From Planctomycetota bacterium (lineage in GTDB: Bacteria > Planctomycetota > PLA2): a DNA stretch of 64,000 nt. Each line of letters opens with the position of its first letter. Within the stretch, counting starts at the first letter, position 1. Where the stretch lies: the NCBI GenBank assembly GCA_021776785.1, contig JAJFFF010000031.1, positions 33,311 through 97,310 of the forward strand. The letters run 5' to 3'. The notes beneath the pieces are model-generated. The model was not told where the DNA came from. It searched no databases and saw only the letters and a program-made list of their open reading frames with translations. Position numbers and translations under genes: made by a program. Of the stretch, positions 55,050 to 62,581 are shown piece after piece.

Positions 55050-55409
55050 CTATCCGAGCGCCGCACGAACGGCGGCCTCGTCTTTGCCGATCACGACGGC
55101 GGCGGCGACCAACAGGATCGGGCGGCGTAACAGGTTTGGCGTTTTTGTCACCGCGGCCGCAAACGTCGCGCGTGACGGCGGCGCATCCTTCCAGCCGTTC
55201 TCTTTGGCGAAAGCGTGGCGCGTGTTCAGAACGGGCGCCACGCCGCCGGCCGCTTTCACGATGCGCTCGACTTCCGGTTTCGTAAGCGCGATCTTTTGGT
55301 AGTCGCGCTCGATGACCGAGTCATCCAGTTCCCGTACGAGACCTCGCACGGTGCGGCAACTCGTTCACCCCGATTTTAGAAACAACGTCGCTTGCGTCTT
55401 GTTTGCCAT
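55050..55409 (-). CDS. Spx/ArsC-family thioredoxin-fold protein, probable selenoprotein (in-frame TGA = Sec15)
   Basis: 119 residues if TGA at 55367-55365 is read as selenocysteine. Starts ATG 55409: MANKTQATLFLKSG-U-TSCRTVRGLVREL. Spx and ArsC-like proteins have a Cys-x-x-Cys (SPSCTSCRKA-type) motif directly after the first strand; here T-S-C-R follows the TGA in frame, so TGA replaces the first Cys. The rest reads cleanly through in the same frame: TKPEVERIVKAAGGVAPVLNTRHAFAKENGW, then PNLLRRPILLVAAAVVIGKDEAAVRAAL, the ArsC/Spx C-terminal P-x-L-x-R-P-I-L motif. A GGUC-loop hairpin follows the TGA. Without read-through only a 99-residue fragment from an internal GTG/ATG would remain, lacking the redox motif. 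Alternatives: a TGC/TGT to TGA mutation or read error. No selA, selB, selD or Sec tRNA in the window. Confidence 0.75.
55317..55364 (-). promoter_or_regulatory. Candidate bacterial SECIS element
   Basis: On the minus strand, directly after the in-frame TGA (55367-55365). Upper stem-loop CCGUGCGA-GGUC-UCGUACGG (55351-55332) is an 8-bp stem (one G-U pair) with a GGUC tetraloop, the same loop sequence as the SelB-binding SECIS of E. coli fdhF. A lower stem CGAGU (55363-55359) / ACUCG (55321-55317) closes it. The loop starts 22 nt after the TGA, within the spacing known for bacterial SECIS elements. Being inside coding sequence, part of the pairing could be chance. Confidence 0.65.
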
Positions 55410-55421
55410 GGCGCGCGGATT

Positions 55422-56096
55422 CTACGTCGGCGCCGAAGCTTCGTGCATGGCGCGAAAAAACGCGTCGCGGTCTTCATAGTCGGCCAGACCGTGCGTGGCG
55501 CCCGCGCTCCGCAGCGTTGCGTAGCGTTTGCCGACCGCCACAAACGGCATGGCCAGCGCGCGGGTCGTGATGAGGTCCCACGACGCGTCCCCGAGATACA
55601 CAACGCGCTCCGCCGTCGTGGCGTAATGCGCCTCGGCGCGTCGAACGCCTGTCTCCAAAATCGTCCCGCGCTCCATGCCGCAGTCGGCGCCCGCCAGCGG
55701 CCAGTGCTCGGTCGTCAGATCCGCGCGCTGCATTTTCGCGCGCCCGATCGGGTCCCAGTTTCCCGTAGCGAACGCGACCTTCCACCCCGCATCTTCAAGC
55801 GCTTGCCAGGCCGATGCGATGCCCGCGATCACGCCGCCGACTCCCTGCGCGTCCAGAATCATGGCGCGGTACGAACGGCGGATGGCGGCCAGCTCCTCGA
55901 CCGTCGGCGCCCGCCCCTTGTGCTCGCGAAACAACGCATCGGTGATCCCGGAATCGGTGGCGTTGGGATACGCACCCCAATCCGTATCGATCGGCGGGTT
56001 GTCGAGCGCGGCCCGCACGATCCCGACGTACAAGCCGTCGAATTGCTGCTCGTGGTCGGTGACGGTGCCATCGATGTCGAAAAGCGCGAGGTTCAC
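55422..56096 (-). CDS. HAD-family hydrolase (phosphoglycolate-phosphatase-like)
   Basis: 224 residues from GTG 56096 (VNLALFDIDGTVTDHE), which puts HAD motif I D-x-D-G-T at residues 6-10 with the nucleophile Asp; the frame to 56585 is antisense to the methyltransferase gene. Cap domain about residues 15-90; motif II in VAFATGN near 105; motif III and IV in YLGDASWDLITTRALAMPFVAVG near 175-197. Small-molecule phosphatase of unknown substrate. Starts 18 bp from the divergent methyltransferase gene. Confidence 0.88.
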   Translation of the reverse strand: MNLALFDIDGTVTDHEQQFDGLYVGIVRAALDNPPIDTDWGAYPNATDSGITDALFREHKGRAPTVEELAAIRRSYRAMILDAQGVGGVIAGIASAWQALEDAGWKVAFATGNWDPIGRAKMQRADLTTEHWPLAGADCGMERGTILETGVRRAEAHYATTAERVVYLGDASWDLITTRALAMPFVAVGKRYATLRSAGATHGLADYEDRDAFFRAMHEASAPT

Positions 56097-56114
56097 AGGC
56101 GGTAGAGTATCCGC

Positions 56115-56903
56115 ATGGACAAACGCTCCATCGAAAAACCGCGCGGCCTCTCCGAAAAGTACGCGTCGCAGTGGGAGGACCCGGCGATGGCGGAGGCGTA
56201 CCCGTGCCGACCGCCCTATCCGGCGGCGGTCTTCGACCTCTTGGCGGACCTGTCCGAAGGCGGCGCGGTGTTGGATCTCGGGTGCGGCACCGGCGACATC
56301 GCGCGGCCGTTGGCGGCGCGCGTGGTCGGCGTGCGCGCCGTCGATCGCGCCGCCCCCATGATCGCGCTCGCACGCACGCTGCCCGGCGGCGACGCGCCGA
56401 ACCTTACGTGGGTGGTCGGGCGCGCCGAGGACGAGAACCCGGCGAAGTTTGCGACGACAACCGTCGGGGAGTCGCTGCACTGGTTCGATTGGGATCGGCT
56501 TCCGGAGCTCCCGCGGCTGACCGCCGTCGGGCGCATCGAGCATCCGAGCGCGTGGACGGGCGACCTGCGCACGCTCATCCCGCAATACTCGACGAACCGT
56601 GATTTCGTGCCGTACGACGCGCTCGACTCGCTGGCGCAGGCCAAGCGGTTTACCGAGCGCGGAAGCGCACGACTACCGGCAACGCCGTTCACGCAAACGA
56701 TCACGGACTACATCGCATCGATCCACTCGCGCAACGGCTTCTCGCCGGCGCGCATGACGAACGAAGCCCGCGCGGCGTTCGACGCCGCGGCGCGAGCGGT
56801 GCTAGCCCCACACGCCGACGGCAAAGAACGCCTCACGTTCGGCGTCGGCGCAATGCTCCGCTGGGGCCACGTCAGCGCGGGATCGTCGGCGGGTTTCGTT
56901 TGA
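56115..56903 (+). CDS. Class I SAM-dependent methyltransferase
   Basis: 262 residues. SAM-binding motif I VLDLGCGTGDIARPLA near residues 53-68, then the acidic turn AVDRAAPMIALAR near 76-88 and the mid motif GESLHWFDWDRLP near 117-129, typical of the Methyltransf_11/UbiE-like group. Substrate unknown. Its last 18 codons and the following 111 bp are duplicated 4652 bp downstream, marking the left edge of the accessory region. Confidence 0.9.
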   Translation: MDKRSIEKPRGLSEKYASQWEDPAMAEAYPCRPPYPAAVFDLLADLSEGGAVLDLGCGTGDIARPLAARVVGVRAVDRAAPMIALARTLPGGDAPNLTWVVGRAEDENPAKFATTTVGESLHWFDWDRLPELPRLTAVGRIEHPSAWTGDLRTLIPQYSTNRDFVPYDALDSLAQAKRFTERGSARLPATPFTQTITDYIASIHSRNGFSPARMTNEARAAFDAAARAVLAPHADGKERLTFGVGAMLRWGHVSAGSSAGFV

Positions 56904-57014
56904 GGCGTGCGCTTCAACCAACGCGGGCTCGCGCCAAAGCCACCGACATCCTCGGCCGCGCAGCTCGTCGGCTCGATCAACAGCCTCGGTGAGGACATCG
57001 ACGCTGCGCATGGG
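56849..57014. repeat. Direct repeat, copy 1 (about 165 bp)
   Basis: Begins inside the methyltransferase gene at CGCAATGCTCCGCTGGGG and ends at GCTGCGCATGGG, one base before the stop codon of the amidohydrolase gene. The same sequence in the same orientation is at 61501-61665 with four differences by eye (one substitution, one 1-base insertion, one 2-base deletion, and none elsewhere that I found). It brackets a 4.5-kb block of accessory genes. This copy keeps the intact gene end, so it is the ancestral location. Confidence 0.92.
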
Positions 57015-57015
57015 G

Positions 57016-58971
57016 TTACTGGACTCGTAGCTGATGGACTGTTTCGAACTGACCGTCCAGGATCTGCTTGATGTATACCGGCGTCACACCGTCATGCCAG
57101 ATGACACAGTCGATTCGAAACGAGTCTTTGCAGAGAATCTGAATCGAGAGAGACGGGAGAGCCCGCGACGTGCTTGGGACGCTTGACGGACGATTCCTCC
57201 TGAGCTGAAGCGCGATCTTCTCGACGATCGGCTTCCCCGCGCTTGGAGTGATGGCGTAGCACTTGGCTGGCACGATTCCGGCGGCCCCAAGAGTTGTTAG
57301 TGAAACCCAGTCGAGCGCGGTTCCGGTCCATACGAAGTCCGCATCGATCTCCTCACCGCCATCAACCGTAAGCCGCCCATCTTTGTACCGGACCGAAACC
57401 CGATGCTCCGTTTTTCCGCGCGTGATTACGCTGGAAAAGCTGGCGACCTTGCCGTTGTTCCACTTAGCCCGTATAGATCGTGACTCTCGAATCGGACTGG
57501 CCAGCACCTGGGTCGAGCTAACTCGAGATTGGCCCGACGGCACAACCACCCGCTCTTCCCCACGCAGAACGCCAGCGGAGAATATGTCGAACCGTAGGAC
57601 TCTCTCGACTCCCGGGTCTTCTTTGTAAGGGCGAAGAAGCGACCTCGCTCTATATCGTCGCCGGAGCCGCACCAGCCGGGTGTCGCGATCCCGGCTCGAG
57701 ATCCAACTCCCCCGGTGGAGTATCCCCGCGATGCTTCTCGTTGCACGAACGTCCGTGAGCGGGTTCTCTTTGAGAACAAGAACGTCTGCGCGGAATCCAG
57801 GCCGGATTACGCCGAACTTTCCGGCCATCGGCAAGAGCTTACTCGCTTCGGTTGTGCACGCTTGTAGCGCTTCCCGATTCGACAGCCCGGACTCCACGAG
57901 CAGCTGCAACTCTCGGTGCAGATCACCGGGGCCAACGAATGCAAAACCGAAATCGGACCCCGCAACGATCGGGATCCCGGCGCCGTGTAAACGAGCGACC
58001 AGCGCTTGGAGCTTGCGAAACATGGCTTCAGCGCTCTGACCATCGGGGACGTCCTCGATCAGAGGCGTCAAAGCCGCCCTATCAAACCGGCTCAGGAACG
58101 ACGAGGTAATCGCCTCCTTCCGTGCGTCAATCCGGATTGTTCGCTCAAGCGCAACGAGTGTCGGAACCTGTACGCTGCCGGTTTTGGCAGCAAGCTCGAC
58201 CAGGGGCTGGGAAGCCGCGAGCTTGACATCGGCGTGCAGCCGCCACCAAGGCTCGCTGCCGTAAGGCACGGCGGCGGCGTGCCCTAGCCCAACAATCCAA
58301 CCGCGAAGATGTTCGATCGACGCTTGGCCCATCTCCAGGGCCTTGTGCAATCCCACTTCGAACGGGACGTGGCCCCAGACTGGCAGTTTCTTGCGCCGCG
58401 CTTCTCGCAGCAGCTGGCGATAGAAGGCTGCGGGGACGTAGTCGTAGACCTTGATGCCGTCGTAGCCCTCCCGAGCGATCGCTTCGACGATCTCGCGCGC
58501 GTCACTCGACGGATCAAGCTCACGGAACCCGGCAAACAACGAATCTATTGTGGATCCTCCAAGGCACTCGCTCGCGACAACCAGCACAGGACCAGCGAGC
58601 AACCGACGATTTAGTTTCTCTCTCAGCGGTAGTGACTCTGCGGTCCCGCGCATCTCGCGGGCAGTCGTGATTCCGTTGAGTAACAGAGCTTCGGCGTCGT
58701 CTGCATGACGAAGGTGGACATGGGCATCGCAAAGTCCCGGCAACAGATAGTGGCCCGTGACGTCAACGCGTCTCGCCGAACGGGAAGTCCGTACATCACC
58801 GACAGCAACTATGCTCTGGTTCTCGACAAGCACGTCTGCTCGACGCACCAACCCCGCGTCAAGGTCTACAACAAATCCGCCCACGAGAACGAGAGACGCC
58901 GTAGAGCTTCTCGTGGGTTTCGCGCATGAAGCGATGGAGAGCGTGAGCAGGATCGTAAGAACTCTGATCAT
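57016..58971 (-). CDS. Amidohydrolase-family lipoprotein with a long C-terminal extension
   Basis: 651 residues. Signal peptide MIRVLTILLTLSIASC with lipobox. An imidazolonepropionase/prolidase-like amidohydrolase domain spans about 27-430: metal-binding H-x-H in LCDAHVHLRHADDAE near residues 80-94, the Lys in YDGIKVYDYVPAAF near 168-181, His in WGHVPFEVGLH and SIEHLRGW, and Asp in VAGSDFGFAF near 337. Then GVIRPGFRADVLVLKENPL closes the domain. The last ~210 residues (RDTRLVRLRRRYRARSLL... HQLRVQ) have no domain I know. Exported metal-dependent hydrolase of peptides or xenobiotic amides by family; the substrate is unknown. First gene inside the repeat-bounded block, its stop abutting the repeat. 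Confidence 0.85.
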   Translation of the reverse strand: MIRVLTILLTLSIASCAKPTRSSTASLVLVGGFVVDLDAGLVRRADVLVENQSIVAVGDVRTSRSARRVDVTGHYLLPGLCDAHVHLRHADDAEALLLNGITTAREMRGTAESLPLREKLNRRLLAGPVLVVASECLGGSTIDSLFAGFRELDPSSDAREIVEAIAREGYDGIKVYDYVPAAFYRQLLREARRKKLPVWGHVPFEVGLHKALEMGQASIEHLRGWIVGLGHAAAVPYGSEPWWRLHADVKLAASQPLVELAAKTGSVQVPTLVALERTIRIDARKEAITSSFLSRFDRAALTPLIEDVPDGQSAEAMFRKLQALVARLHGAGIPIVAGSDFGFAFVGPGDLHRELQLLVESGLSNREALQACTTEASKLLPMAGKFGVIRPGFRADVLVLKENPLTDVRATRSIAGILHRGSWISSRDRDTRLVRLRRRYRARSLLRPYKEDPGVERVLRFDIFSAGVLRGEERVVVPSGQSRVSSTQVLASPIRESRSIRAKWNNGKVASFSSVITRGKTEHRVSVRYKDGRLTVDGGEEIDADFVWTGTALDWVSLTTLGAAGIVPAKCYAITPSAGKPIVEKIALQLRRNRPSSVPSTSRALPSLSIQILCKDSFRIDCVIWHDGVTPVYIKQILDGQFETVHQLRVQ

Positions 58972-59001
58972 GTAAGACTAGGCGCCGTGCCGCATCCGCG
59001 C

Positions 59002-60039
59002 TCACTCTTTCCGGAGCCGTCTTGCCTTGGCGGCCAATTCTCTAACCGACAGGGAATAAAGGCCCGCTGCAGCCTTCTTCTCCTCCGCCGAGAGACCGTC
59101 GTGGATCGTGCGGAGCTGTTTTTCGTACTCGCCTTCGCGGTCCGGATACTGAAGCTGGAAGTCCACAAAGCCAAGTCGGCTCCAGACATATCCCAGCGAG
59201 CGACACCGAGCATATCCAGTGCCCGCATGAAGGCGCCGTCCGAGTTCGACCTGCGCTTGTGCGCAGCGGTGGAGTGCGGCCTGTTCGAGCAACCGCAAGG
59301 ACTCCGATCCGTCGGACTTGTTGGCCAGCGAGAGGGAGTAAAGATCCCAACGCGCCAAGTCGATTCCCGCCTCGACGGCACGCCCGAGCCACTTCGCGGC
59401 CGTGGCGTGGTTCTCGTCAACCCCAAGGCCCGTTATGTGAGCCTGGCCAACTCGCCACATGGATAGGGGGTGTCCTGCGCGCGCGAGCGTTTGGAGCGAC
59501 TCCACCGCGCTCTTCGGGTCCTCGTCGAACCCACCGAGGCCCATCCCCTTCAACAAGGCGAGATGGTGGCGCGAGTCGGAGTCGCCTTCACGTCCGGCAC
59601 GCTCGAAGTGAGCCCGTGCCTGGCGGTAGCTCCGCGGTACGGAGATCCCGGATTGATGAAACATCCCGAGCCAGTATGCGCGCCGAGGCGTCTCCGCACA
59701 TTTCTCGATAGCGACTCGCAACTCGGTGCGCGAGGCTTTCGAGAACAACCCGGGCCAATTGACGCACGTCTCCGCGACGAGGTCCGGTACTCGCCCGCGC
59801 ACTTCCGCGATGCTCTGACTGTACGCCACGGCGTCCGCACAAGACGACCGCGAAACGTCGTTCGACAAGCGCACCTCGATCAACGAGTGCAACGCGGAGA
59901 CGCGGACCTTGGTCGGTAGAGCCTTCGCGATGTCGAACGCCGTCCGCCATTCGCGCGCTCGCAGCGCGCTCTGAAACTTGGCCTCAGACTCTGCATATAT
60001 GGCCGATGCGAGTAGTACGCAAACGCTAAGGATTCTCAC
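59002..60039 (-). CDS. Exported Sel1-repeat protein
   Basis: 345 residues. Signal peptide MRILSVCVLLASAIYA. Several Sel1-like helical repeats are visible: YWLGMFHQSGISVPRSYRQARAHFERAGREGD near 122-153, HHLALLKGMGLGGFDEDPKSAVESLQTLARAGHPLSMWRVGQAHITGLGVDENHATAAKWLGRAVEAG near 157-222 and ALHRCAQAQVELGRRLHAGTG. Sel1 proteins mediate protein contacts and are frequent as immunity proteins in polymorphic toxin loci. The C-terminus SVRELAAKARRLRKE recurs as a remnant at 61686-61739. It lies 30 bp upstream of the amidohydrolase gene on the same strand. Confidence 0.82.
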   Translation of the reverse strand: MRILSVCVLLASAIYAESEAKFQSALRAREWRTAFDIAKALPTKVRVSALHSLIEVRLSNDVSRSSCADAVAYSQSIAEVRGRVPDLVAETCVNWPGLFSKASRTELRVAIEKCAETPRRAYWLGMFHQSGISVPRSYRQARAHFERAGREGDSDSRHHLALLKGMGLGGFDEDPKSAVESLQTLARAGHPLSMWRVGQAHITGLGVDENHATAAKWLGRAVEAGIDLARWDLYSLSLANKSDGSESLRLLEQAALHRCAQAQVELGRRLHAGTGYARCRSLGYVWSRLGFVDFQLQYPDREGEYEKQLRTIHDGLSAEEKKAAAGLYSLSVRELAAKARRLRKE

Positions 60040-60105
60040 TATCTACTCTCCGCCACTCTCTCAGCCGCATGACACGACCTTGGCGCACTCCTGGGAAGCA
60101 GCCCA

Positions 60106-60639
60106 CTACTTCGGCAAGACGTTGACATTGCCGACCCGAAACACAGGCGCCCCATCCGATCCCACTTCGATGGAAATCTTTGGGTCTCCATTCTTGTCTT
60201 TGAAAACCAATCGAGACGCGCCGGTCTTGTCCAGCATCATTTCGATGCCTGCTTTGGAGTCACTCCGAGAAACCCGAACGACGGACCCCTCCTCTGTGCA
60301 GCTGAGTCGAATCTCATTGGCCGCTGACTTGAGGGTAACGTCGGTGTTGGACCCCTCAGCTCTCACAGAAGCGCGCGCACCGCGCGCGCCGAGAAGTCGG
60401 AGGCGTCCGTGTTCGTCTTCGGCGGCCAATTCGACGGGCCATCGCGCGCCTCCATTTCTCAATCGAAGCACGGTTGCTCGATTTTTCTCAATGCCACGCA
60501 CTGCTGAGACCGCCGCGATGAGTTCTCCGTTCGTGTTGTGAAGTTTGATCTGCGTAGGAGTCGGGTCCCCGTCCGATTGAGCAATCGCACAAAGAAACAA
60601 GACTACGACCAGATAGTGCGACATGGATTGCTGCGACAT
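60106..60639 (-). CDS. Small exported beta-rich protein of unknown function
   Basis: 177 residues (starts at 60639 or an internal ATG at 60624). Signal peptide LVVVLFLCAIAQSDG. The mature part is beta-strand rich with repeated short units (GELIAAVSAVRG, ATVLRLRNGG, GRLRLLGARG, SVRAEGSNTDVTL, GIEMMLDKTGASRLVFKDKNGDPKISIEVG), resembling a beta-solenoid or stacked strand pattern. No family recognised. It lies between the Sel1 gene and a candidate immunity gene in the accessory block. Confidence 0.65.
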   Translation of the reverse strand: MSQQSMSHYLVVVLFLCAIAQSDGDPTPTQIKLHNTNGELIAAVSAVRGIEKNRATVLRLRNGGARWPVELAAEDEHGRLRLLGARGARASVRAEGSNTDVTLKSAANEIRLSCTEEGSVVRVSRSDSKAGIEMMLDKTGASRLVFKDKNGDPKISIEVGSDGAPVFRVGNVNVLPK

Positions 60640-60919
60640 TTGTGCCCCCTACCGCCCTTGAGGCGACGGCGCTGACCTTCTCGGCGTCGACCGTGTGCCT
60701 GGGTCCTCTGAATCCGATTCACGTAGGACCACGGTATCTTAGTGGCTCAGCGAGGCGGACGAAATGCGGAGAAAACTCGACCGCGCAGAGCAGATCGTGC
60801 GCAACCTCGGCCCGGTCGCGATCAGACCCTCACCTTCAATCAGACGAACGCAGGCGCTCGACCAGCGTCGCAGCAACACGCGCACTCCATGAGCTTGGTT
60901 TCCGGCTCCACTTCAAGCC
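60640..60919. other. Gap of 280 bp without a convincing gene
   Basis: I see no supported coding sequence here. Several short frames exist on the plus strand but they are Ser/Arg-rich and lack family signs. It could hold the promoter for the leftward genes or decayed toxin-locus sequence. Confidence 0.4.
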
Positions 60920-61321
60920 TTAGTCCAGAGCGCGAGCCCGAAGGCCGAGCCAAGTTTCTTCAAGTTGAGCAACAGCCTCGATGTCCTCCGACTGTAGAAC
61001 GGGGATCGACGCTTCAAGCGCACTCAACAAAGGCGCAGGGTCCGGGAACACCGGCATGTTGTGAATTCGGACTAGTTTTTTTCCGCGCATGGGTGCCCAC
61101 ATGTAGGTCACCTCCACATCGATACCTGGCTCGTCATGAACAACAACACTCATGTGCATCGGTCGCCAGACTATGTCGTACTCGAACCATTGGGATCCAA
61201 GCTGGGAGATAGACCACCGCACGTTAAGCTTGACCTGCTTACGAATAGGCTTCCTACGCTTCGCGAAACACTTCCACGCGCTTTGCACAAACCCACATCT
61301 AAATGTCGGGTTATTTGTCAT
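60920..61321 (-). CDS. Small cytoplasmic protein, candidate immunity protein to the orphan toxin tail
   Basis: 133 residues, MTNNPTFRCGFVQSAWKCFAKRRKPIRKQVKLNVRWSI... The middle is beta-rich (WFEYDIVWRPMHMSVVVHDEPGIDVEVTYMWAPM) and the end helical (PLLSALEASIPVLQSEDIEAVAQLEETWLGLRARALD). No signal peptide, no family I can name. The ATG at 61321 is 12 bp after the stop of the orphan Rhs toxin-like tail at 61334-61492. That toxin-then-small-gene order is how immunity genes are arranged in Rhs loci. Assignment as immunity protein is by position only. Confidence 0.55.
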   Translation of the reverse strand: MTNNPTFRCGFVQSAWKCFAKRRKPIRKQVKLNVRWSISQLGSQWFEYDIVWRPMHMSVVVHDEPGIDVEVTYMWAPMRGKKLVRIHNMPVFPDPAPLLSALEASIPVLQSEDIEAVAQLEETWLGLRARALD

Positions 61322-61333
61322 CGGTGAGAGATT

Positions 61334-61492
61334 TCAACGTGGGGCGCCGCGTCCGCCAGGCCCCTTTGGCCTCCTGCTGTGCTCTTCGCCCTCCCTGTGC
61401 CCAATGTTTCGCTCGCGCCCACTGTTCGTGTCGTCCTTCGTCTTTTTCCTACCCGAAGGGCCCTTGTTCTTCTTGTCAGCTTTGGGCGGCAT
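61334..61492 (-). pseudogene. Orphan Rhs-type toxin tail (3' fragment)
   Basis: 52 codons: MPPKADKKNKGPSGRKKTKD, then DTNSGRERNIGHREGEEHSR and RPKGPGGRGAPR. Strongly basic and polar, like the C-terminal tips of Rhs/polymorphic toxins; I recall similar -GREKNIGHxxGEEHSR- ends in Rhs proteins, not verified. It begins eight bases beyond the edge of repeat copy 2 (61501), meaning the repeat junction has cut away the rest of the gene. The ATG at 61492 may just be internal. It is followed by a small gene that may be its immunity partner. Confidence 0.5.
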
Positions 61493-61500
61493 CCCGGCTT

Positions 61501-61665
61501 CGCAATGCTCCGCTGGGGCCACATCAGCGCGGGATCGTCGGCGGGTTTCGTTTGAGGGCGTGCGCTTCAACCAACGCGGGCTCGCGCCAGCCACCGACAT
61601 CCTCGGCCGCGCAGCTCGTCGGCTCGATCAACAGCCTCGGTGAGGACATCGACGCTGCGCATGGG
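61501..61665. repeat. Direct repeat, copy 2 (about 165 bp)
   Basis: Second copy of 56849-57014, same orientation, offset 4652 bp. It contains the last codons of the methyltransferase gene (reading MLRWGHISAGSSAGF then TGA) and the adjacent 111 bp, detached from the rest of that gene. So this copy is a transplanted gene end and marks the right boundary of the inserted block. Confidence 0.92.
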
Positions 61666-61685
61666 TGAAATGGGTCCAGTCGGCT

Positions 61686-61739
61686 TCACTCCTCGCGGAG
61701 CAGCCTCGCTTTGGCGGCCAATTCTCTAACCGACACGGA
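61686..61739 (-). pseudogene. Remnant of a second Sel1-protein gene (3' end only)
   Basis: On the minus strand this codes SVSVRELAAKARLLREE followed by TGA, against SLSVRELAAKARRLRKE plus stop at the end of the Sel1 gene at 59002. The nucleotide match is strong (TTGGCGGCCAATTCTCTAACCGACA shared in plus-strand view, positions 61711-61735 and 59028-59052). Upstream of it the frame meets a stop, so only the tail of a former paralogue remains. Confidence 0.7.
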
Positions 61740-61757
61740 AACCAGGGGATGGCCGCG

Positions 61758-62395
61758 TCACATAATGCTCTCCAACTCTCTCTGGGCGACCGTTCGGACG
61801 TCTTTGTCACTTGATTGCGCAGCTTCGCGAAGTGAGTCCAAGTCACGTCCCGACCTACGAATGGCGGCAGCAACACCAATCAATCGCCGGACGCTTTCCC
61901 GGTCGTTCAGCAGCTTTCGAATCTCTCCGGCGGAAACGTCGGTAGCCTTAAGCAAGTACTCCACGAGAACCGAAACCTCGCTATCAAGAAACGGCAACGC
62001 GGCTTGAAGCTGGGTAGAAGTGGCGACACCCAAGAACCTTGAAGCTTTCGAGCGCACGATCCCGACCTCGTCTTCAACCAAGCAAATCGCCGCCGCGATC
62101 GATCGGCCGTCTTCCGACGTTCCAGCCAACAAAATCGCATCCAGGACAAAGTATCGAACGTACGTTGCGGGATGCGCTGCAAGCCGTGCCAGGTCGTTCA
62201 GCAGCGGACGCGCCGCTTCGCCGAGCTCGGATGCGATCCAAGCGCCTGCCTTTACGGCGTGATCTTGTCGTCTCTGAGCAGGCGCCGAATCCCAAGAACC
62301 GGATAGCCGCGGAAGCGCTCTTTCAACAGATTGTTCGTCGCGTCATGATCTTCCGCGACGAGGATTTCGTGGATCAGTTCGTCGCCTCTCAACAT
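61758..62395 (-). pseudogene. HEAT-type immunity-like protein, broken by a frameshift
   Basis: Two frames join to make one protein of about 212 residues. Part 1 from ATG 62395 reads MLRGDELIHEILVAEDHDAT...NNLLKERFRGYPVLGIRRLLRDDKITP and stops at TAA 62254-62252. Part 2, one frame back, is open from before that stop and reads VKAGAWIASELGEAARPLLNDL, LAAHPATYVRYFVLDAILLA, EVGIVRSKASRFLGVA... to SIM and TGA at 61758. Sense of the joined sequence is continuous helical repeat (RGYP...LLR..., GAWIASELG, HP..YVRYF.LD) typical of HEAT immunity proteins. A single missing base near 62255-62275 explains it. No slippery heptamer is present. ATG overlaps the upstream stop as TGATG. Confidence 0.6.
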
Positions 62396-62568
62396 CAAGA
62401 CCCCGACAGCTTTCTTGTGACCTTCCGCAGGTAGGCGGATTCTTCGTTGATTCTACGCCGATGCGGCCCATGTTCGCCAAGATCACTGGCCTCTTCTTTA
62501 CGTCGCTTGATACTTTTCTTGAGGTCGTCACGAAGATCCTCCAGCTCGTCGCGCATGTTCATGATCAT
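62395..62568 (-). CDS. Small charged helical protein
   Basis: 57 residues from ATG 62568: MIMNMRDELEDLRDDLKKSI, then KRRKEEASDLGEHGPHRRRINEESAYLRKVTRKLSGS. Almost fully helical and charged, predicted coiled coil. A start at 62610 would overlap the preceding gene. The stop shares bases with the ATG of the HEAT gene (TGATG), indicating coupling, and the preceding gene ends 13 bp upstream. Position inside a run of four tightly packed genes behind an Rhs gene supports that it is real. Confidence 0.55.
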   Translation of the reverse strand: MIMNMRDELEDLRDDLKKSIKRRKEEASDLGEHGPHRRRINEESAYLRKVTRKLSGS

Positions 62569-62581
62569 CGACTTTCCTAAC

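Noticed and set aside
55050..55349. A simple 99-residue protein starting inside the ArsC/Spx domain
   Set aside because: It would start after the redox motif and first strand-helix; the in-frame TGA read-through explains the full domain better.
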